NCBI GenBank assembly: GCA_015709615.1
Contig: CP054179.1
Span: 1 to 64,000 of the forward strand
Source of the DNA: Gammaproteobacteria bacterium
Lineage (GTDB): Bacteria; Pseudomonadota; Gammaproteobacteria; Burkholderiales; Nitrosomonadaceae
Reading direction: 5' to 3'
DNA length: 64,000 nt
Shown here piece after piece: positions 1 to 9,124 of the stretch; position 1 is the stretch's first letter, and each line of letters opens with the position of its first letter. Under the pieces are notes generated by a model. That model was not told the origin of the DNA, did not search any database, and was given only the letters and a program-made list of their open reading frames with translations. Both the position numbers and the translations under genes were made by a program.

Positions 1-284
1 AAGGCATCGCCGCGATCCGGCGGATAAACACCGGCATTGTTGATCAGCAAATCGATCGGCTGATCAGTCAATGTTTGCGCCAATTGCTCGATTTGTCGAT
101 GATCGGTGACGTCCAGCGCATGTACCTGAATCCGATCGGGAAATTGGCTAACCAGGCGGTTGAGCAAATCCGCTGCTGCCGGTTTGCGGCAACAGGCGAG
201 AACCCGCCAGCCCTCTGCGGCATATTGCCGCACAAACTCCAATCCGATACCCCGGTTCGCACCGGTAATTAACAGTGTTTTCAT
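1..284 (-). CDS. Short-chain dehydrogenase/reductase, N-terminal part (cut by window edge)
   Basis: Reading the minus strand from an ATG at 284 gives a protein beginning MKTLLITGANRGIGLEF, the glycine-rich TGxxxGIG cofactor-binding motif of classical short-chain dehydrogenases. About 75 residues later comes LINNAG, the second family signature (NNAG). The frame stays open to base 1, so roughly 95 residues of a usual ~230-250 are visible and the catalytic YxxxK lies outside. A GAGAG stretch sits a few bases before the ATG. Substrate cannot be inferred. The gene is divergent from the cytochrome P460 gene. Confidence 0.85.
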   Translation of the reverse strand, partial: MKTLLITGANRGIGLEFVRQYAAEGWRVLACCRKPAAADLLNRLVSQFPDRIQVHALDVTDHRQIEQLAQTLTDQPIDLLINNAGVYPPDRGDA

Positions 285-496
285 TTTTCTCTCACGTATT
301 TATTGACGAAAACCAATTGCTGAAATGTATGAGTTGTGTGTGACAGAGCTCATCTGAATCATGATCTTATCGGTTGCCAGGCGATGTTGATCAGGTTGCA
401 ACTCATGATAATGCTTCTCCGGATTATAGATAAAAGGTGATCAATCACGCCAATAACATCGTGCTATGTGGGTGATTATTAAGACTACATATCCTC

Positions 497-525
497 TTGA
501 CGAAGGTAATATGTCTGACTACTAT
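497..525 (+). promoter_or_regulatory. Putative sigma-70 promoter of the cytochrome P460 gene
   Basis: TTGACG (497-502) and TACTAT (520-525) are separated by exactly 17 bases and lie about 60 bases before the P460 start codon. The -35 matches 5 of 6 consensus bases and the -10 matches 4 of 6. Downstream of the expected start, a short hairpin (about 533-551) is followed by six T, which could be a weak attenuator. The rest of 285-496 shows nothing recognisable. Confidence 0.4.
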
Positions 526-587
526 AAAGAAAGCAGCATGGATTATTGCTGTTTTTTGTCTTTCTTTAACTATTTTAAGGGCTTATT

Positions 588-1181
588 ATGTTACAGTTTA
601 AAAAGACGTTATTAGGTGGTATTGCACCGGTATTGTTATCCCTAGCGCTGGCAAGCCCAGTAATTGCTTCCGATGGGCATCATGCACACGGAAAAGATCA
701 TAATTTTGCTGCCTTTAACAAAGATAATGTGCTGCTGACGCCAAGAGGTTATCGCGAATGGGTTTTTGTCGGCGCGCCTGTTACACCTAACGATATGAAT
801 GACGGTAAAGCCGTATTCCCAGAATTTCACAATGTGTACATCGACCCAACAAGCTGGAATCATTGGAAAAAAACCGGTGAATTCCGCGATGGCACGATTA
901 TTGTCAAAGAATTGGTCAGTGTTGGATCAAAATCGGCACCGAGCGGAAATGGCTATTTCGCAGGGGAATTTAATGGAATCGCTGCGATGGTGAAAGATTC
1001 CAAGCGTTTTGCCAACAGACCGGGTAACTGGGCGTTCTTCGGTTTTGCATCATACGAAGCCAAAGAAGGCGCAATTCAAGCTGACGAAGCTTGCGCCGCC
1101 TGCCATAAAGATAATGCCGCGCAAGACATGGTATTTACTCAGTACTATCCCGTATTACGCGCAGCTAAACCTAAGAAATAA
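588..1181 (+). CDS. Cytochrome P460
   Basis: A 197-residue secreted c-type cytochrome. Residues 1-27 form a signal peptide (charged start, hydrophobic core, cleavage near VIAS). The single haem-binding motif CAACH is at residues 169-173 near the C-terminus, as in Nitrosomonas cytochrome P460. In that family a lysine is also cross-linked to the haem; several lysines in the segment around residues 94-107 are candidates, but I cannot say which one. Known family members are periplasmic and oxidise hydroxylamine, and in vitro also nitric oxide, to nitrous oxide or nitrite. AAGGG precedes the ATG by 6 bases. The gene is monocistronic, with its own promoter and a strong terminator. Confidence 0.93.
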   Translation: MLQFKKTLLGGIAPVLLSLALASPVIASDGHHAHGKDHNFAAFNKDNVLLTPRGYREWVFVGAPVTPNDMNDGKAVFPEFHNVYIDPTSWNHWKKTGEFRDGTIIVKELVSVGSKSAPSGNGYFAGEFNGIAAMVKDSKRFANRPGNWAFFGFASYEAKEGAIQADEACAACHKDNAAQDMVFTQYYPVLRAAKPKK

Positions 1182-1218
1182 TTAAGTGGATGGCGCGAGC
1201 CATCATAGGTTTTGAAAT

Positions 1219-1263
1219 AAGGCAATTTGCTTCATGTTGAACACTGAGCAGATTGCCTTTTTA
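1219..1263 (+). terminator. Rho-independent terminator after cytochrome P460
   Basis: Thirteen bases at 1219-1231 pair with 1247-1259 (one G-T wobble), closing a 15-base loop, followed by a short T run. It lies between two convergent genes and probably also serves gloB on the other strand. Confidence 0.75.
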
Positions 1264-1290
1264 GTTGTTGTCAGCCGGTTCAGCAAATTG

Positions 1291-2064
1291 TCAGAAATTA
1301 TTTTTCCACTCTCGTAGTACCGAGAAAACACTCGATGGATCAGGCAGCGGCATGGCGGCATGTTGTTGCGCGCTCTTGATGAGCGCTGGCTGATCGCACC
1401 GAAGAAATGGATTCACCGCTTTCTCGAGGGATAATAGGGTTGGAAGCGTCGGGATATTGTGCTGGCGTAACTGCTGGGTAGTCATTTCCAGTTCGATCAG
1501 TTTGCGGTTTTCCGGGTCGATCCTTCTGGCGAACCGTATGTTACCGAGAGTATATTCGTGCGTGCAGTAAATGCGTGTTTCGTCCGGTAATTGGCAAAGC
1601 TTCTGTAGCGATTGATACATTTGTGCGGCATGGCCTTCGAAAATCCGTCCGCAGCCGCAAGAAAAAAGGGTATCGCCGCAAAATACCATGGCAAACGGCG
1701 TGGATCCGTAGTAGGCGATATGGCCGCGGGTATGGCCGGGAATATCCATTACTGAAAGATTGAGTGCGATTTCTGCCAATTGAATTGGATCATTTTCCCG
1801 CAGTAAATGAGTAACTCCCGCAATCGGTTCATTGCAGGGGCCGTATACCGGGACATTGAATAATTGCGTCAATTCCGTTATTCCTCCGGTATGGTCGCTA
1901 TGGTGATGAGTGATCAGAATCGCACAGAGTTGCAATTTTTCCGACTGTAGATAATCTATTACCGGAGATGCTACACCCGGGTCGACTACAGCGGCATGAT
2001 CCTGGTTGTGAATTACCCAGATATAATTGTCCCGGAGAGCGGGAACAGGGTGTATATTCAGCAT
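1291..2064 (-). CDS. gloB: Hydroxyacylglutathione hydrolase (glyoxalase II)
   Basis: A 257-residue metallo-beta-lactamase-fold hydrolase that cleaves S-lactoylglutathione to D-lactate and glutathione, the second step of methylglyoxal detoxification. The metal-binding THHHSDHTGG motif lies near residue 52. Further ligands are visible in IPGHTRGH, CGDTLF and CTHEY, in the family order and spacing. Length matches the usual 250-260. The order gloB, YafS-like methyltransferase, rnhA, dnaQ, with gloB divergent, is the same as in Escherichia coli, which supports the assignment. Confidence 0.95.
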   Translation of the reverse strand: MLNIHPVPALRDNYIWVIHNQDHAAVVDPGVASPVIDYLQSEKLQLCAILITHHHSDHTGGITELTQLFNVPVYGPCNEPIAGVTHLLRENDPIQLAEIALNLSVMDIPGHTRGHIAYYGSTPFAMVFCGDTLFSCGCGRIFEGHAAQMYQSLQKLCQLPDETRIYCTHEYTLGNIRFARRIDPENRKLIELEMTTQQLRQHNIPTLPTLLSLEKAVNPFLRCDQPALIKSAQQHAAMPLPDPSSVFSVLREWKNNF

Positions 2065-2150
2065 GATATTTCCATGTTTTAAAAAATTGTAATATTGCCG
2101 CTTTATGATCGGATTAGCCGAGTAGTATTAATGCAAGTAAGCGATTAAAG

Positions 2151-2921
2151 ATGATTGCGCAAAATGTTCAGCGATGGTTTGAATCCTCTCTTGGTCAATA
2201 TCTGATTGAACATGAACAGCGTTATTTCGATCAAGTTGTGGCGAACATCTTTGGCTACAATGCGGTGCAGATCGGCTGGTCGCAATTCAATTTTCTGCGT
2301 CTAAACAGGATGCCTTTTCAATTTTCCATCGGACTTGAAGACCAAGCATCATTACGTGCTGCGGCTAGTTTTCTGCCGATTCAAAGCAACAGCGTAGATC
2401 TTGTAATCCTGCCCCATACTTTAGAGTTTAATGCCAATCCCCATCAAATTTTACGGGAAGTGCATCGAGTTTTGATACCGGAGGGTCATATTGTGATATC
2501 CGGTTTTAATCCATTCAGTTTGTGGGGAGTGCGGCATTATTTGAAATCAACGCGACAGGAGTTCCCTTGGAATGGTCATTTCATGACATTATCACGCCTT
2601 AAAGACTGGCTCAAGCTGCTGGATTTCGAAATGGCCGGCGGGCGGTTGTGTTGCTATGTCCCGCCATTTAAGCAAGCGCGCTGGCGTCAGCGTTTTAGTT
2701 TTATGGAAGCGGCAGGGGATCGCTGGTGGCCGATTTCAGGGGGGGTGTATTTCTTGCACGCGATTAAGCATATGCATGGCATGAGAATTATCAAACCGGA
2801 TTGGAAAAATTGCCCTGATGCCAAAGAGAAAATGGTATCCGTCACGCAAAGGGTCAACGAAGCCTCGATCGAAGAGCATTCGTCAAAGCGGCATTCGATT
2901 AACGATCTGAGTGAACGATGA
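2151..2921 (+). CDS. YafS-like SAM-dependent methyltransferase family protein
   Basis: A 256-residue protein positioned like E. coli yafS between gloB and rnhA. The C-terminal half of a class I methyltransferase fold is clear: [14 protein letters not shown] followed by [17 protein letters not shown], the usual strand 4/5 region of Methyltransf_11 proteins. The N-terminal glycine-rich SAM-binding loop (E/D-x-G-x-G-x-G) is not visible, so activity is uncertain. Its stop overlaps the rnhA start (ATGA), so the two are translationally coupled. The substrate is unknown. Confidence 0.75.
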   Translation: MIAQNVQRWFESSLGQYLIEHEQRYFDQVVANIFGYNAVQIGWSQFNFLRLNRMPFQFSIGLEDQASLRAAASFLPIQSNSVDLVILPHTLEFNANPHQILREVHRVLIPEGHIVISGFNPFSLWGVRHYLKSTRQEFPWNGHFMTLSRLKDWLKLLDFEMAGGRLCCYVPPFKQARWRQRFSFMEAAGDRWWPISGGVYFLHAIKHMHGMRIIKPDWKNCPDAKEKMVSVTQRVNEASIEEHSSKRHSINDLSER

Positions 2922-3397
2922 ATAGCGCGCCCTCCAAAGTTGTGGAAATTTATACGGACGGCGCATGTAAAGGAAATCCTGGGATTGGCGGATGGGGCGC
3001 TGTACTGAAATATGCCGGGCATGAGCGTGAGATTTTCGGTGGAGAAAAACTGACGACCAATAATCGCATGGAACTGCTCGCTGCGATACGGGCGCTGGAA
3101 TCTTTAAAACGCCCATGCAAAGTGCATTTATACACCGATTCGCAATACGTCCAGAAAGGCATCAGCGAGTGGCTTGCCGCTTGGAAAATGCGTAATTGGC
3201 GCACTTCGGATAAAAAACCGGTGAAAAATGAAGATTTGTGGAAAATGCTTGATCAACTCACGCAGCATCATGAGATTGAGTGGTGCTGGGTGCGTGGACA
3301 TTCGGGTCATAGCGATAATGAACGCGCCGATCAACTGGCGAATCGCGGTGTTGAAACGATGATTTCCGAAGAACAGCAACAAACCCTGAGAATCTGA
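2918..3397 (+). CDS. rnhA: Ribonuclease HI
   Basis: A 159-residue enzyme that cuts the RNA strand of RNA-DNA hybrids, removing R-loops and primers. All catalytic residues are present: D14 in [12 protein letters not shown]52 in NNRMELL, D74 in YTDSQYV, H128 in RGHSGH and D138 in ERAD. The basic handle region ([15 protein letters not shown]) is that of the bacterial HI type. It overlaps the preceding methyltransferase by four bases and is followed after one base by dnaQ, forming an operon. Confidence 0.97.
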   Translation: MNSAPSKVVEIYTDGACKGNPGIGGWGAVLKYAGHEREIFGGEKLTTNNRMELLAAIRALESLKRPCKVHLYTDSQYVQKGISEWLAAWKMRNWRTSDKKPVKNEDLWKMLDQLTQHHEIEWCWVRGHSGHSDNERADQLANRGVETMISEEQQQTLRI

Positions 3398-3398
3398 T

Positions 3399-4097
3399 AT
3401 GCGCCAAATTGTATTGGATACCGAAACAACCGGATTGGAACATAAACTGGGTCATCGCATTGTCGAGATAGCAGCGGTCGAGCTATGCAACCGGCAGTTT
3501 ACCGGTAATCATTTTCATTACTATCTCAACCCTGATCGGGCCAGTGATGACGGCGCGTTACAAGTGCATGGACTAACAGCCGAATTTCTTCAGGATAAGC
3601 CTAGGTTCCATGAAATTTCCAGAGAATTTTTGGATTTTATCAATGATGCCGAACTTATTATTCATAACGCCCCGTTCGATGTCGGGTTTCTCAATCACGA
3701 ATTGAGTTTAGTCAAACTAAAAACACTGGACAGCTATTGTGTTGCGATAACGGATACCCTGAAGCTGGCAAAGGAATTCCATCCAGGTAAGCGGAATAAC
3801 CTCGACGCGTTATGCGAGCGTTACAACATCGACAATTCGAAGCGCACGCTACATGGCGCATTATTGGATGCCGAGCTGTTGGCCGAGGTTTATCTTGCCA
3901 TGACGCGCGGGCAAGAAAGCTTATTGATTGAATTGGAATATGCTGAACCCATTCAGCAAGCGATCACAAATGTTGATAGCCGCGATTTAAAAGTCATCGC
4001 AGCAACCGACGAGGAATTCGCGCAGCATTTAATGGTGCTGGAAAATATTGCACGTGAAAGTAACAATCGATGTTTGTGGAAGCGAGTTGAAAGCTAG
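3399..4097 (+). CDS. dnaQ: DNA polymerase III epsilon subunit (proofreading exonuclease)
   Basis: A 232-residue DEDDh exonuclease. Exo I is DTETTG (D7, E9), Exo II is in HNAPFDVGFLNHEL, and Exo III is in LHGALLDAELLAEVYL, supplying the histidine and last aspartate. This is the 3'-5' editing subunit of the replicase core. The C-terminal tail after residue ~185 fits the polymerase-alpha-binding region. It is tightly linked to rnhA, the widespread proteobacterial arrangement. Confidence 0.96.
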   Translation: MRQIVLDTETTGLEHKLGHRIVEIAAVELCNRQFTGNHFHYYLNPDRASDDGALQVHGLTAEFLQDKPRFHEISREFLDFINDAELIIHNAPFDVGFLNHELSLVKLKTLDSYCVAITDTLKLAKEFHPGKRNNLDALCERYNIDNSKRTLHGALLDAELLAEVYLAMTRGQESLLIELEYAEPIQQAITNVDSRDLKVIAATDEEFAQHLMVLENIARESNNRCLWKRVES

Positions 4098-4284
4098 TGT
4101 CAATGACAAGAATAAAGAATCGTCCGGAATGAGAAACTAATTGGCGGCTGAGCTTGGAGTCAGATTTCTTGCCGTTATGCCCATAAAGAATGCTAGAGCT
4201 TCGCCAGTAATGATAGGAAAAACTCTAGCAAAAATTGATATTTTTTGGAATAAAACGGATTGGGAAGTGTACTGAGTCTCTCAG

Positions 4285-5043
4285 TTAAAAACCAAGGCTG
4301 GCGAGTAAGTCATCGACTTGATCTTGGTTGCATACTACGTCATTACGTTTTTCAGGATTAGTGACAGGACCGTTCATGAGTCCTTCATCTGTAGCGGCAT
4401 TTTTCTTGGTTGGAACGTTGGCAAGTAGCAGATCTATCAAATCCTTTTCCAGACTTTGCACCATGTGCGTGATTTTTTTGATGACTTGACCAGTGAGATC
4501 CTGGAAGTCCTGTGCCATCATAATTTCCATGAGTTGTGCATTGGTCGCATTGGTTTGTTCCGGTACCTTATCCAGGTACTGAAGTGTGTCGATCAATAAT
4601 GTTTTAAATTTTTCTGTGTCTGGATTGGTTTGATGGGTTTCAAATGCTTGTTTCCATTGTTCTGATAAATGAACAGCATCGGCTGAAAGCTTATCTTGAA
4701 TCGGCATGGCAATTTCAGTTGCATTGAGCGTACGCTCGGCTGCTTGCTCGGTTTTGGTTGCTACATAAGACAATTTATCTTGAGCTTCGGGTACTTCAGC
4801 TGCAATTGCCTCAAGCCGTCTGTCGTACCCGAGTTCGCGCAAACTGTCGTGCAAGTTTCTGGTTAATTGACCAATTTGATCTATAACCTTTTTATCGGTT
4901 GTCATTAATTCGTTAGCTTCGGTGTTTTGAGTTTCTTCTGCTGGTGATGCATCAGCTAATTTAATCGATTTTTTAGATTTAGTGCCGCTTGTTTCTTGAG
5001 AAGCATCTTCAGCTTTTACTTTCATAAGACGTTTTGTATTCAT
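4285..5043 (-). CDS. cheZ: Chemotaxis protein CheZ (CheY-P phosphatase)
   Basis: A 252-residue, mostly helical protein. The C-terminus NQDQVDDLLASLGF is the diagnostic CheY-binding peptide of CheZ. The conserved helix QDFQDLTGQVIKKI near residue 175 carries the active-site glutamine region. The first ~50 residues are an acidic/polar extension rich in K, E, T and S, longer than in enteric CheZ. It lies 33 bases after cheY on the same strand and dephosphorylates CheY to reset flagellar switching. No other chemotaxis or flagellar genes are in the window. Confidence 0.92.
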   Translation of the reverse strand: MNTKRLMKVKAEDASQETSGTKSKKSIKLADASPAEETQNTEANELMTTDKKVIDQIGQLTRNLHDSLRELGYDRRLEAIAAEVPEAQDKLSYVATKTEQAAERTLNATEIAMPIQDKLSADAVHLSEQWKQAFETHQTNPDTEKFKTLLIDTLQYLDKVPEQTNATNAQLMEIMMAQDFQDLTGQVIKKITHMVQSLEKDLIDLLLANVPTKKNAATDEGLMNGPVTNPEKRNDVVCNQDQVDDLLASLGF

Positions 5044-5076
5044 TTTGAACTCATCAGTTTGTTATGAAAAGAAATT

Positions 5077-5484
5077 TTATGCTTTTACAGCTATTTTGGC
5101 TTCCATGTTTTGGAAGATTTTATTTAACTTTTCTTCCAATACGGCAGCAGTAAACGGTTTAACGATATAACCGCTTGCTCCAGCTTGCGCTGCGGCAACA
5201 ATATTTTCTTTTTTGGCCTCGGCTGTGACCATGAGCACAGGAATATTTTTTAATGCTTCATTAGCACGTACATTCTGAAGCATGGTTAATCCATCCATAT
5301 TAGGCATATTCCAATCGGATACAATAAAATCGAAATTGCCGTCCTGCAGCTTGCGTAAAGCCACCGCACCATCTTCAGCCTCATCGACATTGACAAATCC
5401 AAGTTCTTTTAAAAGGTTGCGAACGATTCTACGCATGGTAGAAAAATCATCCACTACCAAGAATTTTAAATTTTTGTCAGGCAT
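5077..5484 (-). CDS. cheY: Chemotaxis response regulator CheY
   Basis: A 135-residue single-domain receiver. Numbering from the ATG at 5484 places the key residues where E. coli CheY has them: D12/D13 acidic pocket, D57 phosphorylation site (FIVSDWNMP), T87 (VTAEA) and K109 (VKPF). I chose this start because GGAGAA lies just before it; the frame upstream opens only with TTG and would put the ribosome-binding site inside the gene. It forms an operon with cheZ. Confidence 0.95.
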   Translation of the reverse strand: MPDKNLKFLVVDDFSTMRRIVRNLLKELGFVNVDEAEDGAVALRKLQDGNFDFIVSDWNMPNMDGLTMLQNVRANEALKNIPVLMVTAEAKKENIVAAAQAGASGYIVKPFTAAVLEEKLNKIFQNMEAKIAVKA

Positions 5485-5838
5485 TCTTTTCTCCGTAAAT
5501 AACAATGTTTTGTGTACTACCAGATTGCTTTCTTCTTAATCAGTTAATCGGCTGTTACCTGCATGATTCTCACTTTGCCGATGTTTTTACGACAGTCAGT
5601 CATGAAAGTTTAGAATAATCTGAAAAATTCCTCGAATGAGATGATGAATGTACGCTCAAGTTGGTTTTGAGGTTTTTTGAGGGAACAGTCTGAAGTGACC
5701 TCTCAAAACTGAGCAGGTTGTTAAGCGCTGAAAAATGGAAGAGAAGTGGTCATGAGCAAGAAACGTAAGCAATATTCAGGCTAATTCAAGGTAAAGGTAG
5801 CACTGGTTGCGATACGGGGGGAGAAACCATGCCTAAGC

Positions 5839-5985
5839 TAGGGAAGCGCTGAATAATTCGATGAACGTGATGAAGGGTGAGGCGCACGGAACGCAATAAC
5901 AGATATATATCAATCAGATAAATGAGGAGCGAGTGCCGCGCACCGAAGCGATTCGCTCGTAACGTCAATTAATCAGCGTTTCCCT
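5839..5985. repeat. MITE-like repeat, copy 1
   Basis: A 147-base element beginning TAGGGAAGCGCTGA and ending TCAGCGTTTCCCTA. The outer 20 bases are inverted repeats matching at 18 of 20 positions. Two further copies lie at 33322-33471 and 36949-37097; all three share the internal block around GAGGCGCACGGAAC and the stretch ending ATTCGCTC. It is too short to encode a transposase, so it looks like a non-autonomous element. The terminal TA on both sides may be a TA target duplication. This is the most diverged copy. The short open frames across it are not genes. Confidence 0.8.
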
Positions 5986-6016
5986 AATGGACATGTCGTA
6001 GTCTCCTCGGAAATTC

Positions 6017-6034
6017 CTGTCATAAAAATGTAAC
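6017..6034 (+). promoter_or_regulatory. Pho box upstream of phoB
   Basis: The 18 bases CTGTCATAAAAATGTAAC match the E. coli Pho box CTGTCATAAATCTGTCAC at 15 positions, including the entire first half-site. The site lies about 57 bases before the phoB ATG, so autoregulation by phosphorylated PhoB is the simple reading. The remainder of 5485-6090 holds only the MITE copy. Confidence 0.6.
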
Positions 6035-6090
6035 GCTTCGTTTATATGATTGCAGCATTTCTAACACCATAAAATTAATTGGAGTGGTTG

Positions 6091-6819
6091 ATGGCTGTCA
6101 CCATACTCGTTGTCGAAGACGAACATGCAATTCAGGAGTTGATCGCGTTGAATCTGAAAAAGGCGGGCCATATGGTGCTCTGTGCGGACGATGCCGAGCA
6201 GGCCAGGAAAATGATCAATAACGTTCTGCCCGATCTGGTGTTGCTCGATTGGATGTTGCCTGATATCAGCGGGTTGGAGTTCGCCCGGAAACTGAGACGC
6301 GAGGAACGCACCAAGGCCATTCCGATCATCATGCTGACCGCGCGCATTCAGGAGAGCGACAAAATCGCCGGACTGGAAGCCGGAGCGGATGATTACGTCA
6401 CCAAGCCGTTTTCACCCCGGGAGTTGCTCGCCCGCATCAAAGCCGTGCTGCGCCGCCGTTTGCCGGAAATGTCCGACGATATTATCGAAGCCGGTGGATT
6501 ACGGTTGGACCCGACGACGCATCGCGTGCATGTCTCAACACCGGATGAATCATCCAAACCGGCGGAAATTTCGCTCGGTCCCACGGAATTCCGCCTGCTG
6601 CATTTCCTGATGGCGTACAAGGAACGCGTGCATACGCGCGCGCAACTGCTCGACCGCGTGTGGGGCGATCACGTATTTATCGAGGATCGCACCGTCGACG
6701 TACACATCCGCAGGTTGCGCAAAATTCTTGAAGCGGTGGGAAAAGAAAATCTGGTGCAAACCGTGCGCGGTACCGGTTACCGGTTTTCGATCGAGTGCCG
6801 GGAAGAAAGCGTGGAATAA
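6091..6819 (+). CDS. phoB: Phosphate regulon response regulator PhoB (OmpR family)
   Basis: A 242-residue two-domain regulator. The receiver has the acidic pocket VVEDE, D53 in LLDWMLPD and the conserved lysine in DYVTKPFSPRELLARIKAVLRRR, a linker typical of PhoB. The C-terminal winged-helix domain contains RVWGDHVFIEDRTVDVHIRRL, again PhoB-like. The ATG at 6091 has GGAG seven bases upstream; the frame extends to a TTG at 6079 that would include the ribosome-binding site. A Pho box precedes it. Usually phoR follows, but here a transposase scrap and nadE follow, so the kinase must be elsewhere. Confidence 0.9.
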   Translation: MAVTILVVEDEHAIQELIALNLKKAGHMVLCADDAEQARKMINNVLPDLVLLDWMLPDISGLEFARKLRREERTKAIPIIMLTARIQESDKIAGLEAGADDYVTKPFSPRELLARIKAVLRRRLPEMSDDIIEAGGLRLDPTTHRVHVSTPDESSKPAEISLGPTEFRLLHFLMAYKERVHTRAQLLDRVWGDHVFIEDRTVDVHIRRLRKILEAVGKENLVQTVRGTGYRFSIECREESVE

Positions 6820-6886
6820 ACCAAGTCACACAATTTTCCCGCCCCGCAAACACGGTGCAGCTTAAGATCTCCACAAAATGGATGCG

Positions 6887-6958
6887 CCGCATAAAAGTTT
6901 GAATAATGCCCCTCCCTATGAAATACTCTGCGCTTATTTTCAATTAGCCTCTCTGTAA
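6887..6958 (+). pseudogene. Transposase C-terminal scrap (IS481-like), copy A
   Basis: One frame reads PHKSLNNAPPYEILCAYF before a stop. This is the end of an integrase-core transposase and is nearly identical to the tail of the larger remnant at 10440-11042 (PHKSLNNATPYEILASYF). DNA similarity continues past the stop through TTTCTTACA. Nothing upstream of it is readable as transposase. Confidence 0.6.
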
Positions 6959-7021
6959 ACGCATCTGGAATTTCTTACAGAGCTTAATTTTCTCTCAGGC
7001 TGTTTTCATCGGATAGTGCGA

Positions 7022-9091
7022 ATGCAAGCCAGCGCAGAATTTTTCAATTTATATAACCACGGTTTTGTCCGTGTCGCCACTGGCGTACCCGATGTTCGCG
7101 TGGCCGATTCGCAATTCAACGTGGCTGCCACCATCGCTTTGATGCAACAAGCAGTCGAGCAAAAAGCTTGTCTCACACTGTTTCCGGAATTGGGGTTGAC
7201 GGCCTATTCCTGCGACGATTTATTTCATCAGCAGGCGCTACTGGACGGTGCGAAGAATGCGCTGCAGCAAGTGCTTATGGCTTCCAAAGCGCTCGATCTG
7301 ATCACGGTTGTGGGGCTTCCTTTGCAAGTTGATCACCTGTTATACAACTGCGCGGCGGTTGTTTATCGCGGGCGCATTCTTGGCGTCGTTCCCAAGACAT
7401 TCTTGCCTAACTACCGGGAATTTTACGAATTGCGGCAATTCGCACCGGCCGCTGCGGCGCACCGCAACAGCATCACGTTATGCGGTCAGGACGGGATTCC
7501 TTTCGGTGAAAAGCTGCTATTCCGGGCGCAGAACAAACCGCAGCTGAGTTTCTTCGTGGAAATCTGCGAAGACCTCTGGACGCCGATTCCGCCGTCGTCG
7601 CAAGCCGCACTGGCGGGCGCCACGTTGCTGCTGAATCTTTCCGCTTCCAACATCACCATCGGCAAACCCGAATACCGCCGCAATCTGACCGCCAATCAAT
7701 CGGCGCGCTGTTTGGCTGCCTATCTCTACAGCGCCGCCGGCACGGGCGAGTCGACCACGGATCTTGCCTGGGACGGGCATGCGATGATTTATGAGAATGG
7801 CACCCTGCTTGCGGAATCCGAGCGGTTTCATGACGGTTCACAGCTCGTGTTCGTCGATATCGATCTGGATCGCCTGACACAAGAACGCATGCGGCAAAAC
7901 AGTTTCGCTCAAAGCGTGCAGCACTTTCGTGAAGAGATCCGGCAATTCCGTGAAATTTCCTTTCCGGTTGACTTCCCGGATAGCGGGCGCCTGTTATGCC
8001 AGCGCCAATACGACCGCTTCCCGTACGTGCCATCCGATCCTGCTAGACGCGATGACCATTGCAGTGAGATTTTCCACATTCAGACACAAGGATTGGTCAA
8101 ACGCCTGAAACATACCGGCATTCAAAAAATCGTCATCGGTGTATCCGGCGGTTTGGATTCGACGCACGCCCTGATCGTCGCAGCCCGCGCTATGGATGCG
8201 CTGCGCTTGCCGCGCCGGCAGATTCTGGCTTATACCCTGCCAGGATTCGCCACCAGCGCGCATACCCTGGCCAACGCCAAAGCGCTGATGCAAGCCATCG
8301 GATGCACCGCGCACGAAATCGACATTCGTCCCAGTTGCGAACAAATGCTGCGCGATCTCGACCACCCCTTCATCCACGGCAAATCGCTGTACGACGTGAC
8401 GTTCGAAAATGTGCAGGCGGGCGAGCGCAGCAATCATCTTTTCCGTTTCGCCAATCATCATCATGCTCTGGTGCTCGGCACCGGCGATCTGAGCGAATTG
8501 GCTTTGGGCTGGTGCACGTACGGTGTCGGTGATCAAATGTCGCATTACGCCATCAATGCCAGCGTTCCGAAAACGCTGATTCAGTTTCTCATCCGCTGGG
8601 TAGCGGATACGCAGCAACTCGGTAGCGATGCCAGCCCGATTCTGCACGCAATCCTGAATACGGAAATCAGTCCGGAGCTGATTCCCGGCGCAGCGGATAG
8701 CGGCCAACCCGCGCAACGCACCGAAGCTGTGATCGGCCCATACGAGTTGCAGGATTTCAATCTGTACTACACCACCCGTTTCGGTTATTTACCCACCAAA
8801 ATCGCGTTTCTGGCATATTGCAGCTGGCATGATCGGATACTCGGCCGCTGGCCCGGTATACCGGAGAACAAACGCAATCAATACACAATCGCTGAAATCA
8901 AGCACTGGTTGCAAGTGTTTGTTTACCGTTTTTTCCAAATCAGCCAATTCAAACGCAGTTGCATTCCGAACTCGCCCAAGGTGGGATCGGGCGGCTCACT
9001 GTCGCCGCGCGGCGACTATCGCGCGCCCAGCGACAGCGAGGCAACGGTATGGCTAGATTGCATCAAGCGCATCCCGGATGCTGCAGAATGA
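7022..9091 (+). CDS. nadE: Glutamine-dependent NAD+ synthetase
   Basis: A ~689-residue fusion of a nitrilase-type glutaminase and an NAD synthetase. Glutaminase triad: E56 (FPELG), K125 (VPKTFLPNY), C182 (EICEDLW). The synthetase pyrophosphate loop SGGLDST lies near residue 376, followed by [16 protein letters not shown]. It makes NAD+ from nicotinic acid adenine dinucleotide, ATP and glutamine-derived ammonia. The ATG at 7022 has GGAT 8 bases upstream; a GTG two codons earlier is possible. The length is that of the long bacterial form. A large opposite-strand open frame over this gene is a shadow. Confidence 0.95.
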   Translation: MQASAEFFNLYNHGFVRVATGVPDVRVADSQFNVAATIALMQQAVEQKACLTLFPELGLTAYSCDDLFHQQALLDGAKNALQQVLMASKALDLITVVGLPLQVDHLLYNCAAVVYRGRILGVVPKTFLPNYREFYELRQFAPAAAAHRNSITLCGQDGIPFGEKLLFRAQNKPQLSFFVEICEDLWTPIPPSSQAALAGATLLLNLSASNITIGKPEYRRNLTANQSARCLAAYLYSAAGTGESTTDLAWDGHAMIYENGTLLAESERFHDGSQLVFVDIDLDRLTQERMRQNSFAQSVQHFREEIRQFREISFPVDFPDSGRLLCQRQYDRFPYVPSDPARRDDHCSEIFHIQTQGLVKRLKHTGIQKIVIGVSGGLDSTHALIVAARAMDALRLPRRQILAYTLPGFATSAHTLANAKALMQAIGCTAHEIDIRPSCEQMLRDLDHPFIHGKSLYDVTFENVQAGERSNHLFRFANHHHALVLGTGDLSELALGWCTYGVGDQMSHYAINASVPKTLIQFLIRWVADTQQLGSDASPILHAILNTEISPELIPGAADSGQPAQRTEAVIGPYELQDFNLYYTTRFGYLPTKIAFLAYCSWHDRILGRWPGIPENKRNQYTIAEIKHWLQVFVYRFFQISQFKRSCIPNSPKVGSGGSLSPRGDYRAPSDSEATVWLDCIKRIPDAAE

Positions 9092-9124
9092 AGACTAATT
9101 ACTTGACCGGATAATCCTCATACA

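Noticed and set aside
5786..5968. 60-codon frame across MITE copy 1
   Set aside because: Covers the inverted-repeat element, is not conserved in the other copies, and has no ribosome-binding site.
7994..8716. 240-codon open frame on the minus strand inside nadE
   Set aside because: Complement of a well-supported gene with intact motifs; the reading has no family features and arises from codon bias.
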